This document shows positions 10,796-21,422 of a stretch of DNA of 64,000 nucleotides, piece by piece. The DNA lies in the NCBI GenBank assembly GCA_009746045.1, contig RPFO01000392.1, positions 60,001-124,000 of the forward strand, in the 5' to 3' direction. Under the pieces are notes generated by a model. It did no database searches and was not told the origin of the DNA. It saw only the letters and a program-made list of their open reading frames with translations. Every line of letters begins with the position of its first letter. The first letter of the stretch is position 1. Origin of the DNA: Mesostigma viride. Taxonomy: Eukaryota > Streptophyta > Mesostigmatophyceae > Mesostigmatales > Mesostigmataceae. Both the position numbers and the translations under genes were made by a program.

Positions 10796-13700
10796 ATGGA
10801 TGAAGAATGGGATGTGCCAGACCTGGTGGATTCGGATGCGAGTTCTGAAGCTAGTTGGGGCGTAGATTCTGACGGCTCTGACGACGACCTGCTTCACACG
10901 GAAATGGGGCCCGGCACGTCTTCCTCTCGAGCGAAGCGCAGTGGGAAGAAAGATGGCGCCCGGCTTCTCGCCTCCAAATTGAAGTCCGTTGACAAGGACA
11001 TCGCCAAGGCCAGGAAGTGCGGTCCGACTTGTGGGGAGCATTGCCTCGAGAAGGTGGGCACCTTACTTACCGATACCAGGTCGTGGACTGCCTTTCGAGA
11101 GTACCTGTACAACCAAACGGACCAGCAGCGCATGGCCTCCCTTTGCGACGTGATCCGGTCGGCCGGCGTGGGCAACATCGAGGTAGAATCCCCTGCCGAC
11201 GGTGGCCGTTACAAGAAGTACATCATTACCGGCCCTTTACACGTGGACGTGGTGATTGCGGGGTGCATGTACACCGTCACCGGTTGTGCATCTGCCATCC
11301 GGAAGATGGCCGGCGTTACCCGGGCGACTTGGAACAATCTGGTGGCGTCGGTCGTGTCGGCGAAAGAGTATTTCCTGACCGTGCATCCCAACGACCTAGC
11401 GACTTTCGGTGTTGGTCTGGAGCACGCACCACCTGAGCGTGATGCTCGGGGGCGTTCGGAGGTTGGCGAACACGCAGCAATGTGGATGCACGAGTTGGTG
11501 CAGCAGATCGCAGACCATGACCCGACTCATGCTGGCGTTGTCTTCATGGACGTCATGTCCATCAAGGAGATGCACGCCATGTACGTTGAAGACGTGGTGG
11601 CAGAAGCGGGGGAAGGGGCCAAGGTGCTAGGCTACAACGCATTCTACCGCATCTGGCGCACCTACTGCAAAGGCGACTACTTCCCAGGGCAGAGGAGCCC
11701 GAAGGTGGTGGTATGCCCGCACAACAAGAGCACCGGTCACTGCGCGGACTGCGTGGAACTGCGCATGCGGCGCCGCGGTGCTTCAACTGAGGCACAACGG
11801 CAGTACGTCGACAACCAAATCAAGCAGCATGTCGCTCTGGCCTGGTTTACCCGCCAGAACTATTGGTTGAGGCGCGAGCTTGCCTGCGCGATGGTGGCCG
11901 CTATGTTGACGGCCATTTTGTCGATCAACCTCGACAAGCTGGATCACGCCAAGACATACTGGCCGAAGCTGGTGGGGGGGCCCGACTCATGGGGCAGCTA
12001 TGCAGGTGGCATGATGCCGTTCTCGCTCTTCTGTGCGGCCGTCCATGGGTACAAGGCGATGTGGTTCATCGTTCTCGCATGGGTCCTCATGACCGACAAC
12101 CTCTCCGGCAGTGTCACCGTCACGATGCTGATGCACATCCTGGCGCAGTTGATGAGGGACCAGCCATGGAGGAGGGCGGGGCTGCCGCACATGCCCAGGT
12201 GTTTGTGCCTGCAACTGGACGGTGGGAGTGAAAACCGGAATCACACCGTCTTACTGTTTGCATGGTGGCTCGTACACGTTGGCTTCTTCGACGTCGTCGA
12301 AATGCACCGCATGCTCGTGGGCCACACGCACGCCGACCCAGATCAGAAATTCGGCGTGCTTGTGGCCTACATGAGACACGCTGTGGCGGGGGGGCCTAGC
12401 TTCGTGCACAAGTACCCAACTTTGGAGAGCTGGGTGGCGGCCATAGAAGAGGCATTCCGTCAGCCTAGTGGTGCAGCTGCGAACTGCAACTCGACCGTCC
12501 CCGCTGGCACGGAGGTCAAGGTATTGGGGGTCGCTTACGATGTCAGGAACTTTCTCACTCCGTTGCAGCGCGAGTCGTTTGCCGGTTGGTGCAGCACAGT
12601 AGATTGGATGACCGGTAGGGAGGATCAGGTTATCAAGGTCACCAGGGTGCGTGGTGATGTCGTGCAGCCTGCGTGCAGCGAGGCGCAGCCGGCGCACGGA
12701 GGGGCGGCGCCATCGGTGCGCGGCGGGGCGGCAGCGGCGGCGCAGCCGGCACGCGGCGGGGCGGGGCAGTCAGCGGGCAGCGGGGCGGCGCTGCCGGTGC
12801 GCGGCGGGGCGGGGCAGTCGACGGGCGGCGGGGCAGGGCCGTCGACGGGCGGCGGGCCAGCGGTGCTGCCGGCGCGCGCGGGCGGCGGGGCGGGGCAGTC
12901 GGCGCGCGGGGGGCCAGCGGCGCTGCCGGCGCGCGTGGGCGGCGGGGCGGGGCTGTCGACGGGCGGCGGGGCGGGGCAGTCGACGGGCGGCGGGGCAGGG
13001 CCGTCGGCGTGCGGGGGGCCAGCGGTGCTGCCGGCGCGCGTGGGCGGCGGGGCGGGGCTGTCGACGGGCGGCGGGGCGGGGCAGTCGACGGGCGGCGGGG
13101 CAGGGCCGTCGGCGTGCGGGGGGCCAGCGGTGCTGCCGGCGCGCGTGGGCGGCGGGGCGGGGCTGTCGACGGGCGGCGGGGCGGGGCAGTCGGCGTGCGG
13201 GGGGCCAGCGGTGCTGCCGGCGCGCGTGGGCGGCGGGGCGGGGCTGTCGACGGGCGGCGTGGCGGGGCAGTCAGCGCGCGGGGGGCCAGCGGCGCTGCCG
13301 GCGCGCGTGGGCGGCGGGGCGGGGCTGTCGACGGGCGGCGGGGCGGGGCAGTCGACGGGCGGCGTGGCGGGGCGGTCGGCGTGCGGGGGGCCAGCGGCGC
13401 TGCCGGCGCGCGTGGGCGGCGGGGCGGGGCTGTCGACGGGCGGCGGGGCGGGGCAGTCGACGGGCGGCGGGGCAGGGCGGTCGGCGTGCGGGGGGCCAGC
13501 GGCGCTGCCGGCGCGCGTGGGCGGCGGGGCGGGGCTGTCGACGGGCGGCGGGGCGGGGCAGTCGACGGGCGGCGGGGCAGGGCCGTCGGCGCGCGGGGGG
13601 CCAGCGGCGCTGCCGGCGCGCGTGGGCGGCGGGGCGGGGCTGTCGACGGGCGGCGGGGCGGGGCAGTCGACGGGCGGGGGGCCAGCGGTGCTGCCGGCGC

Positions 13701-15966
13701 GCGTGGGCGGCGGGGCGGGGCTGTCGACGGGCGGCGGGGCGGGGCAGTCGGCGTGCGGGGGGCCAGCGGTGCTGCCGGCGCGCGTGGGCGGCGGGGCGGG
13801 GCTGTCGACGGGCGGCGGGGCGGGGCCGTCGGCGCGCGGGGGGCCAGCGGCGCTGCCGGCGCGCGTGGGCGGCGGGGCGGGGCTGTCGACGGGCGGCGTG
13901 GCGGGGCAGTCGGCGCGCGGGGGCCAGCGGCGCTGCCGGCGCGCGTGGGCGCCGGGGCGGGGCTGTCGACGGGCGGCGGGGCGGGGCAGTCGACGGGCGG
14001 CGGGGCAGGGCGGTCGGCGTGCGGGGGGCCAGCGGCGCTGCCGGCGCGCGTGGGCGGCGGGGCGGGGCTGTCAACGGGCGGCGGGGCGGGGCAGTCGACG
14101 GGCGGCGGGGCAGGGCCGTCGGCGTGCGGGGGGCCAGCGGCGCTGCCGGCGCGCGTGGGCGGCGGGCCGGCGCAGCTGGCATGCGGCGGGGCGGGGCTGT
14201 CGACGGGCGGCGGGGCGGGGCAGTCGACGGGCGGCGGGGCAGGGCGGTCGGCGTGCGGGGGGCCAGCGGCGCTGCCGGCGCGCGTGGGCGGCGGGGCGGG
14301 GCTGTCGACGGGCGGCGGGGCGGGGCAGTCGACGGGCGGCGGGGCGGGGCAGCCGGCGCGCGGCGGGCCGGAGGCGCAGCCGGCGGGCGGCGGAGCGGCA
14401 CAGCCGGTGCCTGAAAAACGCGGTCGCTCAATGAAGGTGCACCACGCCGTCTTCTTCCAGGTACAGGGCAACGCAGAGACCTGGTTGTCCTACCGGACCA
14501 CGGAGTCCCAAAAGACGCCGTGGCAGCCCGCGGGGACTCGACAGGAAGGCGCGCCACGGTGCGGGAAGGCGATGACACAGCCTTACAAGTTTGATGCGGA
14601 GGGGCGGCCGCTGTTTGGCGTCCGACTTGTGGATCCAGACCGCATTCCGATGTTGCAGGACACCCCAGCCTTCGCACCATTGAACATGGAGTTTCTGGGG
14701 AAGGAGCTGGAGTCGATCAAAACAAGGGTCGAGAAGTTGCCCCATGGCATCTGGCAGTGGTACTTTCCGCCCGACACCATCAAGCCAAACGAGGCCTTTT
14801 TCGCAAAAGTCCCACATGCCCCTGAGGAGGTGCCTGAGGAGTGGCGCCCTTTGCCGTGGCCATCTCGCGCGGACATCTCCGCCCTGCGTGAGCACGATGC
14901 AGCGCCTGAACCACCACCGACGCAAGAAGAGCACTTCATGGCGTTGGTCGACGCAGAGGCGGTGCGCGTCACCCCGCTGGTAGACCGAGTTCTTCATGAT
15001 GGCCACACACAGCAGGAATGGGCGGCAGAAGACAGGGCCATGACAGCCAAGGTCGCTTACTTGAAGCGCATGCAAGGCGTTGAGAAAGGCTCCGCTGTTC
15101 TATACTGGCACCCTTCAGCTGGTATTCTCTGCAACTCGAAGCTCACGTGGACTCCAGTCCTCTTTGGCATCATCAAGGAGGTGGTTGCGAAGGAGGATGG
15201 CGGCCAACCTTCTATTGAGCTCTTTGTATACCGCGCTAAGCATTTGCGTGACACGTGGCACCCGTGGAACCCAGACATTGCGCAATGGCCCCATCCGCCA
15301 ACCACTGCGGCGCACACGGTGATCATCACCGCGTCAGACCTCGTCTTGACACAAGTGGTGGGCAAGCGAGGTCAGCCGCCCCATGCAGTCTCCTTGGGTG
15401 CGAACAAAAAGCTCACCAAGGAGTGCCTAAAGGCGCTGAAGGAGGTGCCCTATGACGCGGAACACCCGGTCGTGAAGTGGCAAGATGCTGAATGCTCGAA
15501 GGGCATCGTCGGCATGGCGAAGGCATGCTGGGAAGGCATAAGGCTGCAGGTCAAGAGTGGCAGCCGCAACCTCGTAGGGCAAGTCGTGTGTCATTGGGCG
15601 TCGGAGCGTGTGACATCCGCGGACGGTCGCACCGAAAGCCGGGACGGCAGGTACCATGGTCGTGTCGCTGTTGTCGACACGCAAAACGACATGGTAGCCA
15701 TGTACTGGGGTGCCCGTTGGGAGGAGGACGCGGTTTCTTGTGTGCCTCTCCACGAGCTGGAGGCACAGATCTGCGGGTGCCCCGGTGTGGTCGTCCCTGC
15801 GTTGCAAGCGCCGGATATCACCCTGGCCGAGGCTCGATTGCGCGAGATGGTTCCACCCAGCGACGATGTGGCGGAGAACAACAACGCAGGCGCCTCCCGG
15901 CGTCGGAAGCGAGCGCTCATCCTTGCCGATGACGATGACGACGACGACGACGACGACGACTGCTGA
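10796..15966 (+). CDS. Large transposase-like protein with coding minisatellite and one frameshift
   Basis: Residues 1-620 contain a DDE-type core: VVFMDVMSIKE, then LQLDGGSENRNHT, then MLVGHTHADPDQKFG. This order resembles the RNase-H-like transposase core of DUF7869-type proteins. A CPHNKSTGHCADC cluster may bind zinc. A roughly 580-residue Gly/Ala/Pro repeat follows, encoded by the minisatellite. The frame is lost near 13920, where one G is missing from a normal six-G run, and resumes in the -1 frame through a globular C-terminal 500 residues ending in poly-Asp (stop 15964-15966). Adding one base gives about 1723 aa. Either the copy is mutant, the read is wrong, or an intron removes part of the repeat. 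It is the likely mobilising enzyme. Confidence 0.7.
12660..14400 (+). repeat. GC-rich coding minisatellite
   Basis: Units such as GGGGCTGTCGACGGGCGGCG, GCAGTCGACGGGCGG and GGGGGGCCAGCGGCGCTGCC are arranged in blocks of about 90-130 bp. All three plus frames stay open for long stretches because of composition. Most blocks keep a multiple of three; the block at about 13911-13928 lacks one G. Confidence 0.95.
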
Positions 15967-17134
15967 AGCGCGAGCAGCGGTTGTTGTCATTGAGCTGCTC
16001 ATGTGCTGCTGCTGCTGCTGCTGCTGCTGTGCTGCCATGCTACTGTTGCTGCATTGCTGCCGTGCTGCTGTTGTGCTGTTGTGCTGATGTGTTGCTGCAT
16101 TGCTGCCGTGCCGCTGATGTATTGCTGTCGTGCTGCTGCCGTGCTGCTGTGTTGATGCACTGCTGCATTACGGCCGTGCTGCTGAGCTACAGTTGTGCTG
16201 CTGCTGTGCTACGGTCATGCTGCTGCTGTGTTGCTGGGCTGATGTGTTGTTGCATTGATGTAGTGGCTATTGTTCCGCTACTACAATTTGCTACTGATGC
16301 CGCTGCTGGTGCTTTTTTGCATGGCAGTGCCCGCTATGTTCACACCACTGTTGCCGCGGTTGGTATCGCGTGATTTCCACCGGTTGTGCGTTGACATGTG
16401 TTACTCATGCATTTCCCGCTATATTTGGTAGCACGCGGTTTCGCGTTAGTTAGGTGCAGACAGCTGCATGTAGACAAACATCTTGTTTAAGTCGGTCAAT
16501 TAACGGTTCTTGACGCATCATGGTCCAAGTCGACCGACCTGTAGGGACCAGTAGAGCAATTGTCTAGGAGAAAGAGCGTGATCGCTGCAGAAGCCGCGTG
16601 GCAGCCGTGGCTGTACCTGTAGTACGACCTGCATATATATGGATACTGTATTTGGATACTGGGTTGTTTATCAATTCTGGTTTTAATTTATTTAGTGTAC
16701 CTGGTGTTGGCATGCCAACTCAGTGCTAAACTACTTTATGCACAATGATGCAACTTGATGCTATAGTGACGTGCCACGATGTAACTTTATTAACTTCACC
16801 ATTAGTCATGGGGTCAATAGGATTGCTCATTATGCCATGTTAACATGAACCATGGGTTACGTAATAGTGAAAACAGTAATCATGATGCTCCACTTGAAGT
16901 CTCCAACATGGTCATGTTTGGAATTTTATTGATCATATTTACAATATATGAAAAGAGACAACAAACGTGGAAGCATGGCACGCCGAGGCCGATAATATAT
17001 GTGTGAAATATGAAAAGAGACAACATCTTTGGCAAGCATGATCATATCATGCTTGCCAAACATATGAATGATATCGACCATGTCCAGAAACCATGTTTGC
17101 CAATGGTGCATTTAGGATACATTTGAAGCTGTGC
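15967..17134. other. 3' end of the transposon, no gene seen
   Basis: 15990-16290 is imperfect CTG/GCTGCTGTG repeat, probably the 3' untranslated region of the large gene. 16290-17134 is AT-richer, with no convincing coding frame, and carries AAGAGACAACA repeats near 16955 and 17010. Confidence 0.6.
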
Positions 17135-17162
17135 AAATGTATCCTAATCCGGTAAAACCACC
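17135..17162 (-). repeat. Right terminal inverted repeat of the 11-kb transposon
   Basis: Inverted copy of 5909-5936. The internal neighbour at about 17109-17125 again carries TTTAGGATACATTTGAAG in the same orientation as near the left end. Confidence 0.9.
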
Positions 17163-17167
17163 CTCTG
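17163..17167. repeat. Target-site duplication CTCTG (right copy)
   Basis: Second copy of the duplication at 5904-5908. Confidence 0.8.
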
Positions 17168-17558
17168 TCTCCTTGGGCTTTCGACCCCGTCTTGGTTTTG
17201 GCGTGTCGGCGGGGGTTGAGGCGACGGAATCTTCAGCGAGAAGGCGTTCAATCCGCGATTTGTTGCGGGCTTCTTGCAGCTCGAGTTCGACTAGCCTTTG
17301 CCGCTGAATCTCCAATTCCTTTGCAAGGACCTTTCGTTTCGTTATCTCTGCCTCCTTTTCTTCGTTTCGTCTCTTCTCCCTCTCGGCTTTTGCGCGTTGC
17401 TGGTAAACCCTCATTTTGTCGCGAAGGGCTTTTTTCTGTTCATCATTCAGCGGTTGTCCCTTTCGAATTGTCTTGACCAGGTCAACCTGCTCTTCCCGCG
17501 TCTCGGCGAAGGTTTCGTCTTGGTAGCTCGTTGGGGTCTCTGAAGCCTCAGAGGCCAT
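17163..17558 (-). pseudogene. 5' part of a small charged viral gene split by a transposon
   Basis: The frame starts at 17558 and encodes a Glu/Lys/Arg-rich, probably coiled-coil protein (about residues 20-110), then a basic GRKPK tail. The frame runs into the transposon end at 17162. The missing 3' part lies at 5772-5908. With one CTCTG and the element subtracted, the two parts join in frame through an acidic-proline stretch to a natural stop, giving a protein of about 177 aa. It diverges from the 1103-aa gene across only 24 bases. Function unknown; a small virion or scaffold protein is a guess. Confidence 0.75.
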
Positions 17559-17582
17559 GTTTATATTCTAGGTAGATAATAA
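17559..17582. promoter_or_regulatory. Compact bidirectional promoter of the virus
   Basis: Only 24 AT-rich bases, including TTATATTCTAG and TAGATAATAA, separate the start codons of the leftward split gene and the rightward 1103-aa gene. Both promoters must lie here or inside the coding ends. Confidence 0.45.
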
Positions 17583-20500
17583 ATGGTCGTTCTAACAACA
17601 TTGAGCAGACCGACCAATCTCGCCACCGGGTTAACGCTCGACCCTGAAATGGAGGAGCGTGTTTCTAACATCGAAACAGACATAGATGGGCTTCAAGCTA
17701 GCGTGACGTTACTTCTTGGCACTTCACATCCATTCGATGAGTCACTCGTTGTCGACGGATTCAAAATTTTCTACCCGAGCCAGCCGACAAATGTGCGACT
17801 CGGAGACAATTACGACGACGAGACCGCAAGCGACCCATCGGAACTTGCTTACAGTCTCGTCGTGAATGGGTATTCCTATTTTAAATCAGGGACTACTTTA
17901 GTCGACGATCTCACTCTAAATGAACCTTACCTTACGGCGAAAGTGGGAGCGACCCAGTACCACGTCTTCGACTTTAGCCCTGATACGTTGCTAGACCCTG
18001 GTGGCAGAGTCCTGACCCGCGCGCAATTGGACTACCTTTTTGACCAACACGGGGTAGGCAAAACGTCGATAGCTAACTTGAACGGGGATTTCGTCCTCCA
18101 TCTCGAAGACGGGACGACCGTGTCGCACCAAAACGCGTTCAACGTCATCAATGACCAGGATGTGCGAGTCCAGCTGCCCTACAACGTTACGAATGGCGAC
18201 GCGAGTGGAATCTGTAAGTTTACCTATCGCGACTACCACACGACCCAGGCGCGCACGGGGGAGAGCGTTGTGGACGGAGAGGTAGGATATCCATACTTTT
18301 CCGACTCTTTCTATGGTCTCGGCGGATCTCGATTTAACGGCCTCCCTCTCCGCGTGGAGTTGTTGTCTTTCGCCACGATTCGCGACGACAACCGCCGCCT
18401 TCCACTAACTGGGAGATCCTTCACCATCACGCGTACATACTCGCCACTGACGGACTGGCGAATGGGTCCGATTGACCCTGTGAACGCACTCTACTGGAGC
18501 ACCAATCCAACCACCGCTAATTGGGAGGTCGTAGAGGGAACGACCCTCAAACAGGGCATAAAGATGACGACCCCCTTCGCATACCAACGCAAACTCCCCA
18601 TCAGGTGGTACATGAATTCCACCCAGCTCACGCCGACCACTCCGACCATCGGCGGAGTCTCCCTCTCGCAAAACGGGGGACTGCGCGGGGAAGACGCCGT
18701 AATCACCGCGCCAGTCGCGGCAGATAGTAACAAGTATATGAACTACGAGATAGACGTCTACAACGACTCGACCCTCACCTCCTACACCACCCACAAAGGA
18801 GGGGTGATGGTATGCGTTTCAAAAATGAGCCAACTGCACTCCGGCATCCGGACACCAAGTTCCTACATTTCATATCTAAATCCTGTAAAAATCGCGATCA
18901 ACGGCGTCTACGCGGACCATGATGTGGGGTGGGGAAAGTCGTTGCCTCCTCTCACCGGTTTTCATCTGTTGGCGAACGGAGTATCTCAAGGGGCCTTGGA
19001 TGGGACGTTGAAGACAACGACGTTTCAAAATCCATCCGAAGGCGATGATGTAGAACTCAGATACAGGATCGTAACCGTAAAGGACTCGCCAAACCTGTCA
19101 GGAGAGACCGTGGAGATAGACGGCCCCGCTACGACGCTCCATTCTCTAGAATCATTCTCGCGCCACTCCGTGACCACGCTGCAAGCAGAAGCTTCGAAAT
19201 ACTACTTTGAAGGGTCTCCCGAAAAATTCTTTTTTGTAAAAACAGCCACTCCGGCACCAAGCAAATGTGTTGTTTTTTCAGAGCAGCTCATAGACGGCCC
19301 ATTTCTATTGTGTTTTCGGCTATATTTGGGCAGCAACGATGCTTTCGTCTCGTTTGCAGAAAATACTATGTCTTTGACGAATAAATATCACCCGGCCACG
19401 ACAGATGCCCATCAGAATTGGAGAAATGCGGCTACGACGCATTGGGGTATGCTGGGTATCAATCTGCACCATAGTGACTATGCACTCGACCTGTTTGACA
19501 ATCTGAAGTCGAAGGTTCGATACACGTTAAACTCATCATGGAGACAACAAAACAGCTACTGGGTGGCATTTCGAAGAAAATCGGATGGGAAGGTGGAGCG
19601 TTATATATCCAAAACAACTCCTCAAGAACTTAGTGACATGACTAAAATCTCAAACTCGTCCGGTATATTTACAACCACTCCTACAGACATTCTTGACCCG
19701 TACATTCCGATGCCCCTCCGACCAGTCTTCCACTTGAGCGGAGAGTACCACGGCGCGTATGTCTGGCCAATCAAAGATGACCTACAAGACATAGAGTTCG
19801 ACTCTCTAAAAACCAACAACCCATCCGGATCGTACACAGCCGTCGGAGACGTGTTGGAGCTGCGTCACAGGTCCACCTCGTCGAGGAATTGTAGCATTTT
19901 TGGCAAATATAGCGTCACAAAACCCGTACCGGGTGTGGCGGATACTTGGTTTAAGGAGCTAACACTCACGAATGAGAGTGTCATCCGCACGGTTGTTAAG
20001 TGTCCCGATGTTCAATACGGCGTGCAAATGAACCAATATACTGCCAAAATATATGGGATTCTACCAGCTCGTCAGTCGGTAAGGAAGTTTTATGTAAGAC
20101 TTGGATTTTCAAACACCAAGTTGAGCAATGATCCGTTGCTTATCAGCGTAGTCGTTGGAGAAGCGTGGACTGGCGGTTTTTCTACAACGACAATATCAAA
20201 ATCCTCGTCGTACGTTGACATAACCTGTGATCATATTTCACTGGTTGATCCTCCAGTTACTGGTATGATCCATTTGGCGACCGTGACGTTCCAGGTATTA
20301 GATCCAACAGTATCTGGCCCGACCCCGCTTTTATTTGCTTCTAGCCTAAGCTACTATTATGGTTCAAGCCTGTCGTCAATTGGCGGCAATCACGGGATGG
20401 ACGTGGCCCTGTATGAAGATGTCCGAGAAACTAGGCGTATATCGCACACGATATTGGAAGCAGATTCTTTGGTCGGTCTGAGGCAGCCCATATACGACTA

Positions 20501-20894
20501 CCCGCTTCCGCAATTTTGGCACGGCGCCCCTGTGGCCGTGATGTCTTTCCACGACCCGGCCACACAATCGGAACTAACTCTTCCGACCGCGTTGACCAAT
20601 ATCCTTGTCAGGTTAACATTTGATAACAACCCACCAACGATTCTCGACATATCAAACCCATATCGCTTAACGGCTAGCGGCCTGTCCGTCTGGCCGGTAA
20701 ACGTTATAATTGGCAGCAACTGGAATGTTGTTTCAGGATACGAGGAGGATGACGGGGTGTTTGAAATCGCATTGCGGATTCCTCGCATCACCACTGACAC
20801 GTCAACAAACATAGCACTCTCTACGGCGTTTTGCAAGTCGCGCGCTGGAAAAATGGCCGTGTCGACTAACAAGACCCTCACTTGGACGTTATAA
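17583..20894 (+). CDS. Large virion fibre/spike candidate, 1103 aa
   Basis: First gene of the rightward structural block, fully open. The N-terminus holds a short coiled-coil-like heptad stretch (MEERVSNIETDIDGLQASV, about residues 20-40). The rest is rich in Ser, Thr, Tyr and short beta-like segments, without membrane segments or catalytic motifs. Length, N-terminal trimerisation-like helix and position beside capsid genes fit a fibre, spike or receptor-binding protein. No specific family is recognised; the structural role is inferred from context. Confidence 0.6.
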   Translation: MVVLTTLSRPTNLATGLTLDPEMEERVSNIETDIDGLQASVTLLLGTSHPFDESLVVDGFKIFYPSQPTNVRLGDNYDDETASDPSELAYSLVVNGYSYFKSGTTLVDDLTLNEPYLTAKVGATQYHVFDFSPDTLLDPGGRVLTRAQLDYLFDQHGVGKTSIANLNGDFVLHLEDGTTVSHQNAFNVINDQDVRVQLPYNVTNGDASGICKFTYRDYHTTQARTGESVVDGEVGYPYFSDSFYGLGGSRFNGLPLRVELLSFATIRDDNRRLPLTGRSFTITRTYSPLTDWRMGPIDPVNALYWSTNPTTANWEVVEGTTLKQGIKMTTPFAYQRKLPIRWYMNSTQLTPTTPTIGGVSLSQNGGLRGEDAVITAPVAADSNKYMNYEIDVYNDSTLTSYTTHKGGVMVCVSKMSQLHSGIRTPSSYISYLNPVKIAINGVYADHDVGWGKSLPPLTGFHLLANGVSQGALDGTLKTTTFQNPSEGDDVELRYRIVTVKDSPNLSGETVEIDGPATTLHSLESFSRHSVTTLQAEASKYYFEGSPEKFFFVKTATPAPSKCVVFSEQLIDGPFLLCFRLYLGSNDAFVSFAENTMSLTNKYHPATTDAHQNWRNAATTHWGMLGINLHHSDYALDLFDNLKSKVRYTLNSSWRQQNSYWVAFRRKSDGKVERYISKTTPQELSDMTKISNSSGIFTTTPTDILDPYIPMPLRPVFHLSGEYHGAYVWPIKDDLQDIEFDSLKTNNPSGSYTAVGDVLELRHRSTSSRNCSIFGKYSVTKPVPGVADTWFKELTLTNESVIRTVVKCPDVQYGVQMNQYTAKIYGILPARQSVRKFYVRLGFSNTKLSNDPLLISVVVGEAWTGGFSTTTISKSSSYVDITCDHISLVDPPVTGMIHLATVTFQVLDPTVSGPTPLLFASSLSYYYGSSLSSIGGNHGMDVALYEDVRETRRISHTILEADSLVGLRQPIYDYPLPQFWHGAPVAVMSFHDPATQSELTLPTALTNILVRLTFDNNPPTILDISNPYRLTASGLSVWPVNVIIGSNWNVVSGYEEDDGVFEIALRIPRITTDTSTNIALSTAFCKSRAGKMAVSTNKTLTWTL

Positions 20895-20916
20895 AAATCT
20901 ATGATTATATGCAGAA

Positions 20917-21420
20917 ATGGCAAGGCGTCAGAAATCAGCACGGCGCCGTCCTTCAAGTAAAAGGGGAAAACCGAAGCGTAAGGTCGCACCCCAGTCGCAG
21001 GTGACCGCTTCATCGACCAACACCATTGTCATCCACAGCGCGCCGGTCCGAAGAGCGGTGAACAAAGGGAAGGTCGCAGAGGCGCGAGGGTTCAAGGATG
21101 CCCTTCTCATGGCGTCAGTGATGGCGAACTCTAGACCGGTCGCGTACCCCCCATTGTCCGCGTATGCCCAACCGGCCCCTGTCGCGCCGGCTCCCGAACC
21201 GGTTGTCGTCGATGAAGCAGTGGCGGCACCCCCGGAGCCTGCGGGTGTACCTGTCGGGAAACGAGTCCAGGTGGGAGGCGCGAGGTGGAAATGCCCACAA
21301 CCCGGGTGTAAGAGCACGTTCGCAAACGAAAAAAACCTCCTGCTGCATCTCAGGAGGGTCCACAACACGGTCGTGGGAATTCCAAAAGAAGGCGCTGAAA
21401 AAAATCTCACAGAAGAGTAA
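20917..21420 (+). CDS. Basic C2H2 zinc-finger protein
   Basis: A 167-aa protein. The first 30 residues are Arg/Lys rich (MARRQKSARRRPSSKRGKPK), the middle is Ala/Pro rich, and a classical C2H2 finger, CPQPGCKSTFANEKNLLLHL followed by RRVH, sits near residues 127-148. It starts 22 bases after the fibre candidate and ends 2 bases before the penton-like gene. It may bind or condense viral DNA in the virion or act as a late regulator; the choice is open. Confidence 0.7.
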   Translation: MARRQKSARRRPSSKRGKPKRKVAPQSQVTASSTNTIVIHSAPVRRAVNKGKVAEARGFKDALLMASVMANSRPVAYPPLSAYAQPAPVAPAPEPVVVDEAVAAPPEPAGVPVGKRVQVGGARWKCPQPGCKSTFANEKNLLLHLRRVHNTVVGIPKEGAEKNLTEE

Positions 21421-21422
21421 AC

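Noticed and set aside
12639-14680. Long open frames on both strands over the GC minisatellite
   Set aside because: They arise from repeat composition. Only the frame joined to the DDE-like and C-terminal halves is coherent.
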